Below, one piece after another: positions 8,897-16,367 of a stretch of DNA of 26,824 bases. A model generated the notes under the pieces. It had not been told where the DNA came from. It searched no databases and worked only from the letters and a program-made list of their open reading frames with translations. The first letter of the stretch is position 1. Each line of letters opens with the position of its first letter. Where the stretch lies: the NCBI GenBank assembly GCA_964534845.1, contig CAZHPV010000032.1, positions 1 to 26,824 of the forward strand, given 5' to 3'. Both the position numbers and the translations under genes were made by a program. The stretch is from CALCKU01 sp964534845 (GTDB lineage: Bacteria > Pseudomonadota > Alphaproteobacteria > Caulobacterales > Maricaulaceae).

Positions 8897-8993
8897 GTAA
8901 ACAAAGCCGTTTTTTCTAACGGGTCTTTTTGCGTCTGGGACTAAATCTGCTCTGTTTTGAAACAGTTGCGCTGACTATTAGGGTAAACAAAGC
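8897..8993. repeat. Two direct copies of GTAAACAAAGC
   Basis: The 11-mer GTAAACAAAGC occurs at 8897-8907 and 8983-8993, 86 bases apart, with the palindrome between them. One copy lies in the spacer of the candidate lipoprotein promoter, the other in the probable hfsE leader. Chance recurrence within 260 bases is low (about 1-2 percent by rough count). Confidence 0.45.
8952..8965. promoter_or_regulatory. 14-bp palindrome in the divergent hfsE/lipoprotein region
   Basis: CTGTTTTGAAACAG is a perfect inverted repeat with 6-bp arms and a 2-base centre. It lies 126 bases before the hfsE start and 122 bases before the lipoprotein start. A dimeric regulator could bind it, but no known regulator is recognised. 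Confidence 0.35.
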
Positions 8994-9000
8994 GTAAAAT
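8971..9000 (+). promoter_or_regulatory. Candidate sigma-70 promoter of the lipoprotein gene
   Basis: CTGACT (-35, four of six matches) and TAAAAT (-10, five of six) are separated by 18 bases. They would give a leader of about 80 bases before the ATG at 9087. The call rests on sequence match alone. Confidence 0.35.
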
Positions 9001-9086
9001 GTGTAATTTCGGCGCGTTACAGGGTTAAAATACTAAAACTGGGTTTTAATAAGGCTTTTTTAGTTTTCTTTGCTAATCTGCCCCAG

Positions 9087-9575
9087 ATGATTCGCCTTCT
9101 TATCAAAACCACTATGCTGGCGGCTTTGCCCGTTTTAGCGGCTTGTTCTACAGGCCCTAATCAGCAGCAGGCCCCCTATGTGTTTATACCTCAGCCGGGA
9201 CAGGGGCGCTATTTTCAGCCTGAATTTCTCAGACCTATTCCTAATCCGCGCTTGCAGCCAGTCGATCTGTGCCGGGCGCAATTTTATCAGACACTGGTGG
9301 GTCAGCATGAAGGTGGTATTTATTTCACAGGCCTTCCCGGCCATATCCGTGTGATAAAACCGGCTGAAGTCGGTTTGCTTGAAAACGAGTTTTTGCCTGA
9401 CACCTTACCTGACCCTCCCTTTATCGAGGTCCGGGACTATATTCCGGGGCAGGTTTTATATACGCCAAGCATTCGCACTGTTGCCAGCCTTGTTGAGGCC
9501 GGCCCTGCCATTGAAGAGCGTATTACCATCGAGCTTGACAATGAAGGATATGTTGAGGCGGTAAGCTGCGGGTGA
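9087..9575 (+). CDS. Lipoprotein resembling peptidase inhibitor I78
   Basis: This 162-residue protein starts with a lipoprotein signal peptide. The lipobox LAAC places the lipidated Cys at residue 20, and Ser at +2 suggests outer-membrane sorting. A Pro/Gln-rich linker (about 21-60) precedes a domain of about 100 residues. That domain begins with C62, passes through QTLVGQ and HIRVIKPAE, and ends with ITIELDNEGYVEAVSCG. The opening Cys, the central RVI-P motif and the terminal CG recall the I78 (elastase inhibitor-type) family, in which the two Cys form a disulfide. An insertion in the middle (about 95-140) makes the match imperfect, so I would also accept 'lipoprotein of unknown function'. 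It diverges from hfsE and may share control with the polysaccharide operon, although nothing shows a functional link. Confidence 0.75.
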   Translation: MIRLLIKTTMLAALPVLAACSTGPNQQQAPYVFIPQPGQGRYFQPEFLRPIPNPRLQPVDLCRAQFYQTLVGQHEGGIYFTGLPGHIRVIKPAEVGLLENEFLPDTLPDPPFIEVRDYIPGQVLYTPSIRTVASLVEAGPAIEERITIELDNEGYVEAVSCG

Positions 9576-9597
9576 TGTGCTCGGCGAGCCTCTGTCC

Positions 9598-11487
9598 TTA
9601 AAGGCCTTCTTTGACTTTGGCTGCTTCATAGGCCTCCAAGGCGCTTAGGCCTTCATCTTCAAGATTTTCAATCAGTTGGGTCAGGCGGTTGCGTTCGCGG
9701 CCCAGATTGACGGCCCGTTCAGGGTCATTGGTAAAAAGCTCTGCATTGCCTAAGGCCTTATCAATATCGATGAGGTTGATATGGGCTGCTTCTATGCGTT
9801 CCTCTATGCGGTCATATTTTTGCTTGAGCGGGGCGATACGTTTACGGGCCTCCGCAGCGGATTTGCGAGCAAAATCTTTTTTCTTTTCTGGCCGTGTCTG
9901 GGTTTTCTTCTCCGGCTTATGTTTTTCTAATTGTAGCTTGCGGTAATCTTCTAGTGAACCTTCATAAGTTATTACGCGCCCTTGATCGACTAACCAGAGA
10001 CGGTCCACAACGCTTTCAAGCAGGTTACGGTCATGGGAAATCACCAATATGGCACCCTCATAGGCGTTAAGCGATTTGATAAGCTCCGCCCGACTATCCA
10101 TGTCAAGATGGTTGGCGGGTTCGTCTAGGACAAGAAGATGCGGGGCGTGAAAGCTTATGAGCGAGAAGAGGAGCCGCGCTTTTTCGCCGCCAGAGAGATC
10201 ACTGGCCTGCGTTTCAGCATTTTTTACCCCCAGACCAAAGCGGGCCAGCCGCGCGCGTCTTTGCGCCTCTGTTGCCTCTGGCATTAATTCGCGTATATGA
10301 TCATAGGCAGAATGGGTCGGGTTTAGACTATCAATCTGGTGTTGGGCGAAATAACCAATGACCAGTTTTTTATGCCGTTTTATAAAGCCATCATTTGTGG
10401 GTTTTAGCTCTCCCATAATCGCCTTCGCAAAGGTCGATTTGCCTTCGCCGTTTTTTCCTAACAGGCCGATACGGTCCTCTGGGTCGATGCGTTGATCGAG
10501 CCCGCTTAAAACCGGCACGCCCGCTTCATATCCCAAGGTTACGTCATCAAAACGCACAATAGGGGGATTAAGGGGACGTTCCGGGCCCGGGAGTTCAATG
10601 GGCGGGATGGGATCATTGATAATTGTGGCGACTGGTTTCATTTTCTCAAGCCGTTTAACCCGGCTTTGGGCCTGTTTGGCCTTTGTTGCTTTGGCCTTAA
10701 AGCGCGATACAAAGGCTTCGAGCCTGCGGCGTTCATCTTCTTGCTTGGCGTTCATCGCCATATTGAGTCGGTTCTGTTCGGCCAGACGTTTTTCGAAATT
10801 ATCGTAACCGCCAGCATAAGCGAATAATTTACCTTGCCGTAAATGGGCAATATGGGTCACCGCATTATTGAGAAAGTCCCGGTCATGCGAAATGATAAAG
10901 GCCGTTCCGCTATATGTCCGGATATGGGCCTCAAGCCAGACGGCGCCCTCGACATCAAGATAGTTCGTCGGTTCATCCAATATGAGCATGTCGGGTTTAG
11001 CAAAGAGCATGGCGGCAAGGGCGACACGCATGCGCCAGCCTCCTGAAAAATCTGAACAGGGGCGGCGCTGATCAGGTCCTGAAAACCCCAGTCCTGATAA
11101 AATTGTTCCGGCCCGGGCCTCGGCGGAATAGGCATCAATATCGCTCAGCCGGGCATGTATCATGCCGATACGTTCAGGATCGGTCGCTGTCTCGGCTTCA
11201 CTCAGCAGGGCTGTGCGTTCTTCATCAGCCAGCAATACGGTTTCCAGTAAGCTTTGCGGGCCGGAAGGCACTTCTTGATCGACGGCCCCCAAACGCATTT
11301 TTTTGCGTAGATTTATATCGCCCCCATCCGGTGATATGTCGCCCTTTATCAATCTAAACAGTGTGGATTTTCCTGTCCCGTTACGCCCGACCAGTCCGAC
11401 TTTCATGCCCTCATTTATAGCCAATGTGGCTTGATCGAATAATAGACGGCCCTCTAAGCGATATGTAAGATTGTTGATATGAAGCAT
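9598..11487 (-). CDS. ABC-F family ATPase (Uup/YheS-like)
   Basis: A soluble protein with two ATP-binding cassettes and no membrane helices. Cassette 1 has Walker A GRNGTGKS (34-41), signature SGGWRMRVAL and Walker B MLILDEPTNYLD. Cassette 2 has GKNGEGKST, SGGEKARLLFS and LLVLDEPANHLDMDS. The linker between them (KAKATKAKQAQSRVKRLEKM region) is the basic helical ABC-F interdomain arm that enters the ribosome in this family. The last 100 residues form a charged coiled coil, as in Uup and YheS. ABC-F proteins act on stalled or structured ribosome complexes. Start 11487 (MLHINNL) matches the family. The longer frame, to 11562, would run through a good ndk promoter and has no ribosome site; ATG 11502 is a possible alternative. 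It is convergent with the lipoprotein and divergent from ndk. Confidence 0.92.
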   Translation of the reverse strand: MLHINNLTYRLEGRLLFDQATLAINEGMKVGLVGRNGTGKSTLFRLIKGDISPDGGDINLRKKMRLGAVDQEVPSGPQSLLETVLLADEERTALLSEAETATDPERIGMIHARLSDIDAYSAEARAGTILSGLGFSGPDQRRPCSDFSGGWRMRVALAAMLFAKPDMLILDEPTNYLDVEGAVWLEAHIRTYSGTAFIISHDRDFLNNAVTHIAHLRQGKLFAYAGGYDNFEKRLAEQNRLNMAMNAKQEDERRRLEAFVSRFKAKATKAKQAQSRVKRLEKMKPVATIINDPIPPIELPGPERPLNPPIVRFDDVTLGYEAGVPVLSGLDQRIDPEDRIGLLGKNGEGKSTFAKAIMGELKPTNDGFIKRHKKLVIGYFAQHQIDSLNPTHSAYDHIRELMPEATEAQRRARLARFGLGVKNAETQASDLSGGEKARLLFSLISFHAPHLLVLDEPANHLDMDSRAELIKSLNAYEGAILVISHDRNLLESVVDRLWLVDQGRVITYEGSLEDYRKLQLEKHKPEKKTQTRPEKKKDFARKSAAEARKRIAPLKQKYDRIEERIEAAHINLIDIDKALGNAELFTNDPERAVNLGRERNRLTQLIENLEDEGLSALEAYEAAKVKEGL

Positions 11488-11505
11488 GCGGGTGCTTATC
11501 ATGGC

Positions 11506-11534
11506 TTCACAAGTCGTCAAGTGTCCGTTATAGG
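11506..11534 (+). promoter_or_regulatory. Candidate ndk promoter
   Basis: TTCACA (five of six -35 matches) and TATAGG (first four of the -10) are spaced by exactly 17 bases. Transcription would begin near 11541, about 33 bases before the ndk ATG. AGGAG sits just upstream of that ATG. Confidence 0.5.
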
Positions 11535-11573
11535 GCGGCCAAGATTTGATTTTTGCCATCATAGGAGTTTACA

Positions 11574-11996
11574 ATGGCTGTTCAGCGTACATTTTCAATT
11601 ATTAAGCCCGATGCTACCAAACGGAACATTACCGGTAAGGTTAATGCCAAGATAGAAGAGGCAGGCCTGCGTATTATCGCGCAGAAGCGTTTGCAACTAA
11701 CCGCCGACCAAGCCGGCGGGTTTTACGCTGTTCACAAGGAACGGCCATTTTACGATGACCTTGTTAATTTCATGACATCCGGTCCGGTAATTGTGCAAGT
11801 CCTTGAAGGCGAAAATGCGATTGCAAAATACCGTGAAGTCATGGGGGCAACAAACCCGAAAGAGGCTGCGCCGGGGACTATTCGGGCTGAATTTGCGCAG
11901 AGCATTGATGCCAATACGGTTCACGGTTCTGACGCCCCTGAGACAGCGGCTGAGGAAATTCCTTTCTTCTTTAATGAGGATGAAATTGTAGGTTAG
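11574..11996 (+). CDS. ndk: Nucleoside diphosphate kinase
   Basis: The 140-residue length is exactly that of bacterial Ndk. The N-terminus RTFSIIKPDATKRN carries the nucleotide-binding Lys, and the active site NTVHGSD places the phosphohistidine at H117. Further conserved residues are the KERPFY and FMTSGPV blocks and the ETAAEEIPFFF tail. The enzyme passes the gamma phosphate from ATP to other NDPs and balances NTP and dNTP pools in the cytoplasm. AGGAG lies six to seven bases before the ATG. The gene is monocistronic, with its own promoter upstream and a strong hairpin terminator 23 bases after the stop. Confidence 0.98.
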   Translation: MAVQRTFSIIKPDATKRNITGKVNAKIEEAGLRIIAQKRLQLTADQAGGFYAVHKERPFYDDLVNFMTSGPVIVQVLEGENAIAKYREVMGATNPKEAAPGTIRAEFAQSIDANTVHGSDAPETAAEEIPFFFNEDEIVG

Positions 11997-12018
11997 GCGT
12001 AACCCACTTTACTGACTC

Positions 12019-12046
12019 AAAGCCGGGCACTGCCCGGTTTTATTTT
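12019..12046 (+). terminator. Rho-independent terminator after ndk
   Basis: The hairpin CCGGGC-ACT-GCCCGG (12023-12037) can extend to about ten pairs with one G-T wobble. It is followed by TTTTATTTT. The T-run overlaps the purN stop codon (12040-12042) on the other strand. A-rich flanking bases could let it act weakly for purN too. Confidence 0.85.
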
Positions 12047-12663
12047 GCGTAGGTTTTGATGTCATTTGCGACCTTGGCGAGGGCTTTAGGGTAAAGCGCC
12101 AGTTCTACAGGCAGTAAACGCGCAGCCAAACTCTCGGCATTATCGGTTTTATTGATTCTAATTTTGTCCTGCATAACCACCTCGCCGCCGTCGAGTTCCT
12201 CGCTCACCCAATGCACTGAGCACCCGTGATAGGTCTCGCGGGCTTTCAAGGCTCTTTCGTGCGTGTGAAGGCCTTTATATTTCGGTAGAAGTGAGGGATG
12301 GATATTGAGCATACGTTTCTCCCAGCGCCGAACCAAATAAGGCGATAATATCCGCATAAATCCTGCGCAACATATGAGTTCGATGTGTGTGTAGATTAAA
12401 GCCTGATGCAGCGCCGTTTCAAAGGATTCGCGCGTATCGAATGTACTATGGTCAATACAGACCGCCTTTACGCCATGTGATCGGGCCCGTTCTAGGCCCG
12501 CTGCATCCAACCGGTTGGATATAACCAGTGAGATGCGGGCGGGATAATCAGGGGCCTTTGAAGCTTTAATCAAGGCTTCCATATTACTCCCGCGCCCCGA
12601 AATAAGGATGGCCGTATTGACCTTACCGTCTTTATGGAGGCTGTGTCCGTTGGCTTGGGGCAT
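12040..12663 (-). CDS. purN: Phosphoribosylglycinamide formyltransferase
   Basis: This 207-residue enzyme transfers a formyl group from 10-formyltetrahydrofolate to GAR in de novo purine synthesis. The phosphate loop ISGRGSNMEAL (21-31) and the catalytic trio N120, H122 (MLNIHPSLLPKYKG) and D158 (SEELDGGEV) are intact, each shifted 14 residues from the Escherichia coli positions. The shift comes from an N-terminal extension (MPQANGHSLHKDGK) that may or may not be translated: the ATG at 12663 overlaps the purM TAA by one base, whereas the family usually begins near residue 15. The purM-purN order and overlap indicate one operon with coupled translation. Confidence 0.96.
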   Translation of the reverse strand: MPQANGHSLHKDGKVNTAILISGRGSNMEALIKASKAPDYPARISLVISNRLDAAGLERARSHGVKAVCIDHSTFDTRESFETALHQALIYTHIELICCAGFMRILSPYLVRRWEKRMLNIHPSLLPKYKGLHTHERALKARETYHGCSVHWVSEELDGGEVVMQDKIRINKTDNAESLAARLLPVELALYPKALAKVANDIKTYAK

Positions 12664-13712
12664 TAGGCGTCTTTAAGTGCGCCAATAATCCATGCGGTTT
12701 CACCGCTTGCTTCTAAGGCGTCCATGACGGATTTGACTTTATCTGGCCCGACAGACAAGACCATTCCGATACCGCAATTAAAGGCGCGCTGCAATTCAGC
12801 CTCTTCCACGCCGCCCACATTTTGCAACCATGAAAAGACTTCTGGCCGGGGCCAAGCGTTCATATCAATTTCGGGGCTTAGGGATTTAGGCAACATGCGC
12901 GGCGTATTATCGGTAAGGCCGCCGCCTGTAATATGGGCTAGACCCTTAATATGTCCTTTGCGAATTAAAGGCAGGACAGAGGCGATATATAGCCGTGTCG
13001 GGGTCAGTAAGGCCTGCGCCAGAGTTTGATTGTCTGAAAACGGGCTTTGGGCCTCCCAAGACAGGCCTGAGAGGTCTACAATCTTGCGAATGAGGGAATA
13101 GCCATTTGAATGCGGCCCAGAAGAGGCAATGCCGATCAAGATATCGCCCGATTGCATGTCCGCGTGGCGCGGTAACATGGCCCCGCGTTCAACCGCCCCG
13201 ACGACGAAGCCGGCAAGATCGAAATCCTCGCCTTCATACATGCCAGGCATTTCAGCCGTCTCGCCACCGATCAGGGCACATCCCGCTTCCTGACATCCTT
13301 GCGCTATGCCCGAGATAACCTGCGTGGCTACCGCGGTGTCGAGCTTTCCCGTTGCGTAATAATCGAGAAAGAATAAGGGTTCTGCGCCTTGGGCTAAAAC
13401 GTCATTGGCGCACATGGCTACCAGATCAATACCGATTGTGTTGACCACGCCCGTATTAATGGCGATCCGTAATTTCGTACCCACGCCGTCCGTGCCCGAA
13501 ACCAAGATAGGGTCCTCATAACCTGCCGCTTTAAGATCAAAGGCGCCGCCAAAACCGCCAAGGGCTACGTCTGCGCCCGCGCGGCGTGTAGATTTAGCAA
13601 GGGGTTTGATATTATCTATTAAGGCGTCACCTGCGTCTATATTCACACCTGCATCCGCATAGGTCAGGCCGTTACGTTTTGCTGATGCAGAAGATGAAGA
13701 TTTGTCGGTCAT
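12663..13712 (-). CDS. purM: Phosphoribosylformylglycinamidine cyclo-ligase (AIR synthetase)
   Basis: A 349-residue PurM, which closes the imidazole ring of FGAM using ATP to make AIR. Recognisable blocks are NGLTYADAGVNIDAGDALID, GGFGGAFDL, LVSGTDGVGTKLRIA, DLVAMCANDVLAQGAEPLFFLDYYATG, GGETAEMPGMY and ITGGGLTDNTPRMLP. A low-complexity Ser/Ala stretch (residues 5-11) precedes the conserved start. AGGCGG lies four to five bases before the ATG. It is the first gene of the purM-purN pair. The 176-base region upstream is shared with the divergent DUF2066 gene; I could not assign a convincing promoter in it. Confidence 0.97.
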   Translation of the reverse strand: MTDKSSSSASAKRNGLTYADAGVNIDAGDALIDNIKPLAKSTRRAGADVALGGFGGAFDLKAAGYEDPILVSGTDGVGTKLRIAINTGVVNTIGIDLVAMCANDVLAQGAEPLFFLDYYATGKLDTAVATQVISGIAQGCQEAGCALIGGETAEMPGMYEGEDFDLAGFVVGAVERGAMLPRHADMQSGDILIGIASSGPHSNGYSLIRKIVDLSGLSWEAQSPFSDNQTLAQALLTPTRLYIASVLPLIRKGHIKGLAHITGGGLTDNTPRMLPKSLSPEIDMNAWPRPEVFSWLQNVGGVEEAELQRAFNCGIGMVLSVGPDKVKSVMDALEASGETAWIIGALKDA

Positions 13713-13845
13713 GACCGCCTTTTTAAAATGGAATCGCTCAGAGTGGCTATTTTGAGGCTTACAAGCTTAATTTCAAGCGTGATGCAAGCGCAATTGCCAA
13801 CATCTGTGTGTTTGAACGGTTATAGACGCTTTTCAATTGCCCCGA

Positions 13846-13865
13846 ACCCGTATATTCACACGGGT
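13846..13865. promoter_or_regulatory. Inverted repeat ACCCGT-N8-ACGGGT upstream of the DUF2066 gene
   Basis: A 6-bp perfect inverted repeat with an 8-base centre lies 23 bases before the GTG start. The centre overlaps TATATT (13851-13856), which could be a -10 element without a good -35. It may be an operator or a small leader hairpin. Confidence 0.3.
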
Positions 13866-13888
13866 AAATAGGCAAATGAGGTCATATT

Positions 13889-15007
13889 GTGATTTTGCGT
13901 TCATTCTATAGTGTTTTGGTAAGTTTCGCCTTATGGGGCGCAAGTGTAATGGCCAGTCTGGCCGCAGATCCGTTTACCGTTGCAAATGTTCCGGTAGATG
14001 CAACGGGGCAAACGGCGATTGAGGCCCAGACGATTGCCATATCGGACGGACAGTTACGGGCCGCTCAAACCATGATTGAGCGTTTGACCTTGGACGGGTC
14101 GGCAGTGCCGCTCGATCCACCAACTGTAGCGAAATTAATACGGGCACTTGAAATTTCAAATGAAAAACGGTCTGGCAATCGATATCTCGGTGATATCACT
14201 GTCGCCTTTAATCCAAGCGCCATGCAGAGCTTTCTGCGGAGTCGTAATGTTGAGATGATATCGACCCAGGCGCGTGAACGTCTTGTCATGCCCGTTATGT
14301 CAGGCGCTCCTTTATGGTCGGACAATCCCTGGCTTTTTGCCTGGCAGGGTTCCGAATTTTCACATGCGCTTACGCCTGTTAGAAGTCTAACGCCTGCTCA
14401 AGGTCAAGCCAGCGCTATTACGGCAAATCAAATTCTCTCGCGAGACCGTGGTGCTCTGGCGCGTCTGGGGCAGAGCTTTGGGGTTAATCAAATTCTTATA
14501 GCGCAAACGGATGAGCAGGGTGTAAGTGCGACGGTGACGGATATTGCTCTTGATACGGGCTTAACCCGGGATTTGGGGCAAGTCGGCATCGACCCTTCGC
14601 TCAATCAAGCCACTGCGCTTAATATCGACCCGGCACTCGGCATTCCCGAGCTCTCAGCCCAGAGCCTTACAAATCAAAATCACAAGCTATTGGCAGCCTC
14701 TATTGTCAGTGCTCTTGAGAATGACTGGAAACGTTCGGCTGTTACGGTAGCCCAGAACGCTGTGACAACGCCGGCGACTATTTTATATGGGTCGCATTCC
14801 GAGTGGCAAAACCTGCAAACCGCGATTAATGGGTCAGCCCAAATTCAGGATGCGAGACTGGATGTCTTGTCCAAGGACGGGGCGTTGATGACATTGACTT
14901 ATGGCGGGGATATTAATCGTCTGCGCAATGAGCTTTCCTTTAAGGGCGTGGATGTCAGAACAGATCCAAAACTGGGGCTCGTACTGGCAAGAGCGGGCCG
15001 TTTTTAG
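13889..15007 (+). CDS. DUF2066 domain-containing exported protein
   Basis: A 372-residue protein starting at GTG, with GAGG seven bases upstream. A classic signal peptide (hydrophobic 5-22, cleavage near SLAA-DPF at about 26) predicts export to the periplasm. The N-terminal part (FTVANVPVDATGQTA, DGQLRAAQTMIERLT, and the later YLGDITVAFNPSAM) matches the DUF2066 pattern. No catalytic motif is visible. The C-terminal half resembles repeated small alpha/beta lobes rather than an enzyme. It lies 8 bases before hdaA on the same strand. DUF2066 genes are often found beside the HdaA gene in alphaproteobacteria, so cotranscription is likely. Its role is unknown. Confidence 0.85.
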   Translation: MILRSFYSVLVSFALWGASVMASLAADPFTVANVPVDATGQTAIEAQTIAISDGQLRAAQTMIERLTLDGSAVPLDPPTVAKLIRALEISNEKRSGNRYLGDITVAFNPSAMQSFLRSRNVEMISTQARERLVMPVMSGAPLWSDNPWLFAWQGSEFSHALTPVRSLTPAQGQASAITANQILSRDRGALARLGQSFGVNQILIAQTDEQGVSATVTDIALDTGLTRDLGQVGIDPSLNQATALNIDPALGIPELSAQSLTNQNHKLLAASIVSALENDWKRSAVTVAQNAVTTPATILYGSHSEWQNLQTAINGSAQIQDARLDVLSKDGALMTLTYGGDINRLRNELSFKGVDVRTDPKLGLVLARAGRF

Positions 15008-15015
15008 GGTGAAAT

Positions 15016-15681
15016 GTGTCGGGCCAAAATGGACAAATATCATTAGATCTTGCCCCGCAACCTGATTTCAGCCTTGAAAGGTTTGAGGTCGGGCCGTCCA
15101 ATCAAATAGCCTTTGCGGCTATAAAAAAATGGCCGCACTGGCCAGCCCCGATTATGGCCTTGCAGGGCCATAACGGACACGGAAAAACACATCTTGGTCG
15201 GGCTTGGGCGGCGCTATCGGGGGCGGTGGTTATTGACGGGACAGATTTCCCTGATGTGAAACGGGACTGGTTAGGCCGAACTGTTTTTCTGGATGCGGCC
15301 TCGCATTGTACAGAGCCGGTTTTATTTGCCTTGATGAATATGGCTCTTAACGGCGATATTGATAGCCTGTTATTGGCCGCGCGGCAGGCTCCTAAAGACT
15401 GGAAAGTCGATTTGCCCGACCTGCACTCTCGCTTGCGTAATGTACATGTCCTGACATTAGGGGCGCATGAAGACGCTTTACTTGAACCTATTATTCGTAA
15501 GCTTTTTGAAGACCGGGGGCGGCAAATTTCGCGCGAATGTGTAACACATATGATCCGCCATTGTGACCGATCTGTCAGTGCGCTAAGATTGATTGTCGAA
15601 GAACTGGACAAGCGGGCGCAAGCCCAAAAGGCCGACCTGACAAAGACATTTATCGCACGCCAGCTCAAATCAATCCCGTAG
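15016..15681 (+). CDS. hdaA: DnaA-inactivating AAA+ protein HdaA/Hda
   Basis: A 221-residue DnaA-like AAA+ protein lacking the DnaA N-terminal and DNA-binding domains, the typical Hda build. The N-terminal QISLDL (7-12) is a sliding-clamp binding motif of the Hda type. DFSLERFEVGPSNQ then leads into the ATPase core, with P-loop GHNGHGKTHL (51-60) and sensor-like SVSALRLIVEELDKRA near the end. In Caulobacter relatives HdaA, bound to the replication clamp, stimulates ATP hydrolysis by DnaA and so prevents re-initiation. The start is GTG at 15016, behind AGGGTGA; the nearby ATG at 15014 is out of frame. It follows the DUF2066 gene by 8 bases, and the next gene is convergent. Confidence 0.9.
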   Translation: MSGQNGQISLDLAPQPDFSLERFEVGPSNQIAFAAIKKWPHWPAPIMALQGHNGHGKTHLGRAWAALSGAVVIDGTDFPDVKRDWLGRTVFLDAASHCTEPVLFALMNMALNGDIDSLLLAARQAPKDWKVDLPDLHSRLRNVHVLTLGAHEDALLEPIIRKLFEDRGRQISRECVTHMIRHCDRSVSALRLIVEELDKRAQAQKADLTKTFIARQLKSIP

Positions 15682-15709
15682 CAAAAACTCGTCGGGCATG
15701 ACGGCTTTT

Positions 15710-16357
15710 CTAAAAGGGCGGTTCGCAGGAAAAGGTGCAGCGGGCACCGTCATTAGGGTGGCGTAATTCTAAACTTTCGGCATGCAAATGTAAGCGGTGA
15801 CCGGCCTCGAAAGCCGCCTTATGCGCGTAAAGCCTGTCGCCTATAATAGGGTGATGAAGGCTTAGCATATGGACGCGTAATTGATGGGATCGCCCTGTTT
15901 TAGGGAATAGTCTGACCCGGCAATGCTGTTTATAACGCTTGAGGACTTGCCAGCGGGTTTGCGCCGGTTTGCCATGTTCGTGACATACGATTTGCTTTGG
16001 GCGATTTGGCCAGTCGCACCTTAAGGGTAAATTTATGTCTCCGTCCTCATCCTCTATCTGTCCCCAGACATCGGCTATATAGCTTTTCTCAACATAGCGT
16101 TTTTCAAATTGTAATCCCAGATGGCGCTGGGCGTCTTTATGTCTGGCAAAGACCATAAGCCCGGATGTGGCCATATCCAGCCTATGGACGGTGAGCACAC
16201 CGGGAAAATCGGACTGAATACGCGCCTCCAAACAGTCAGGCTCGGTTTTCCCGGGCACAGATAACAAACCAGCCGGTTTGTTGACGATTAAAAACGCGTC
16301 ATCGACATGTAAATAGTCGAGCGCGGTTTTATCCGGAGCGTAAGTGAAATCCCGCAT
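15710..16357 (-). CDS. RluA-family pseudouridine synthase
   Basis: A 215-residue synthase with the RluA catalytic block TVHRLDMATSGLMVFAR; D61 is the nucleophilic Asp. LIVNKPAGLLSVPG (23-36) and GRSHQLRVHMLSLHHPIIGDRLY are also present. No S4 domain is seen, and the short length favours the RluA type (23S rRNA U746 and tRNA U32 in Escherichia coli) over RluC/D. It lies 10 bases after rnd on the same strand, so the two RNA-processing genes probably form an operon. Target specificity cannot be read from sequence alone. Confidence 0.9.
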   Translation of the reverse strand: MRDFTYAPDKTALDYLHVDDAFLIVNKPAGLLSVPGKTEPDCLEARIQSDFPGVLTVHRLDMATSGLMVFARHKDAQRHLGLQFEKRYVEKSYIADVWGQIEDEDGDINLPLRCDWPNRPKQIVCHEHGKPAQTRWQVLKRYKQHCRVRLFPKTGRSHQLRVHMLSLHHPIIGDRLYAHKAAFEAGHRLHLHAESLELRHPNDGARCTFSCEPPF

Positions 16358-16367
16358 GGGGCTAACC

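Noticed and set aside
8827..8904. An upstream TTG start that would add 26 residues to the priming transferase.
   Set aside because: It has no Shine-Dalgarno sequence, whereas the internal ATG at 8826 has AAGGTGG at good spacing.
8908..8935. CCGTT-N6-AACGG followed by T-rich sequence upstream of hfsE, looking like a small terminator.
   Set aside because: The stem is only five pairs, its T-rich side faces a strand with no upstream gene, and the loop itself is a T-run that explains the look.
11488..11562. A longer N-terminus for the ABC-F protein.
   Set aside because: It would overlap a good ndk promoter, lacks a ribosome site, and homologues begin at the MLHINNL-like sequence.
15102..15668. 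A 188-codon open frame antisense to hdaA.
   Set aside because: It is the shadow of a well-supported AAA+ gene, shows Ser/Arg/Cys-rich composition typical of antisense frames, and has no ribosome site or family motif.
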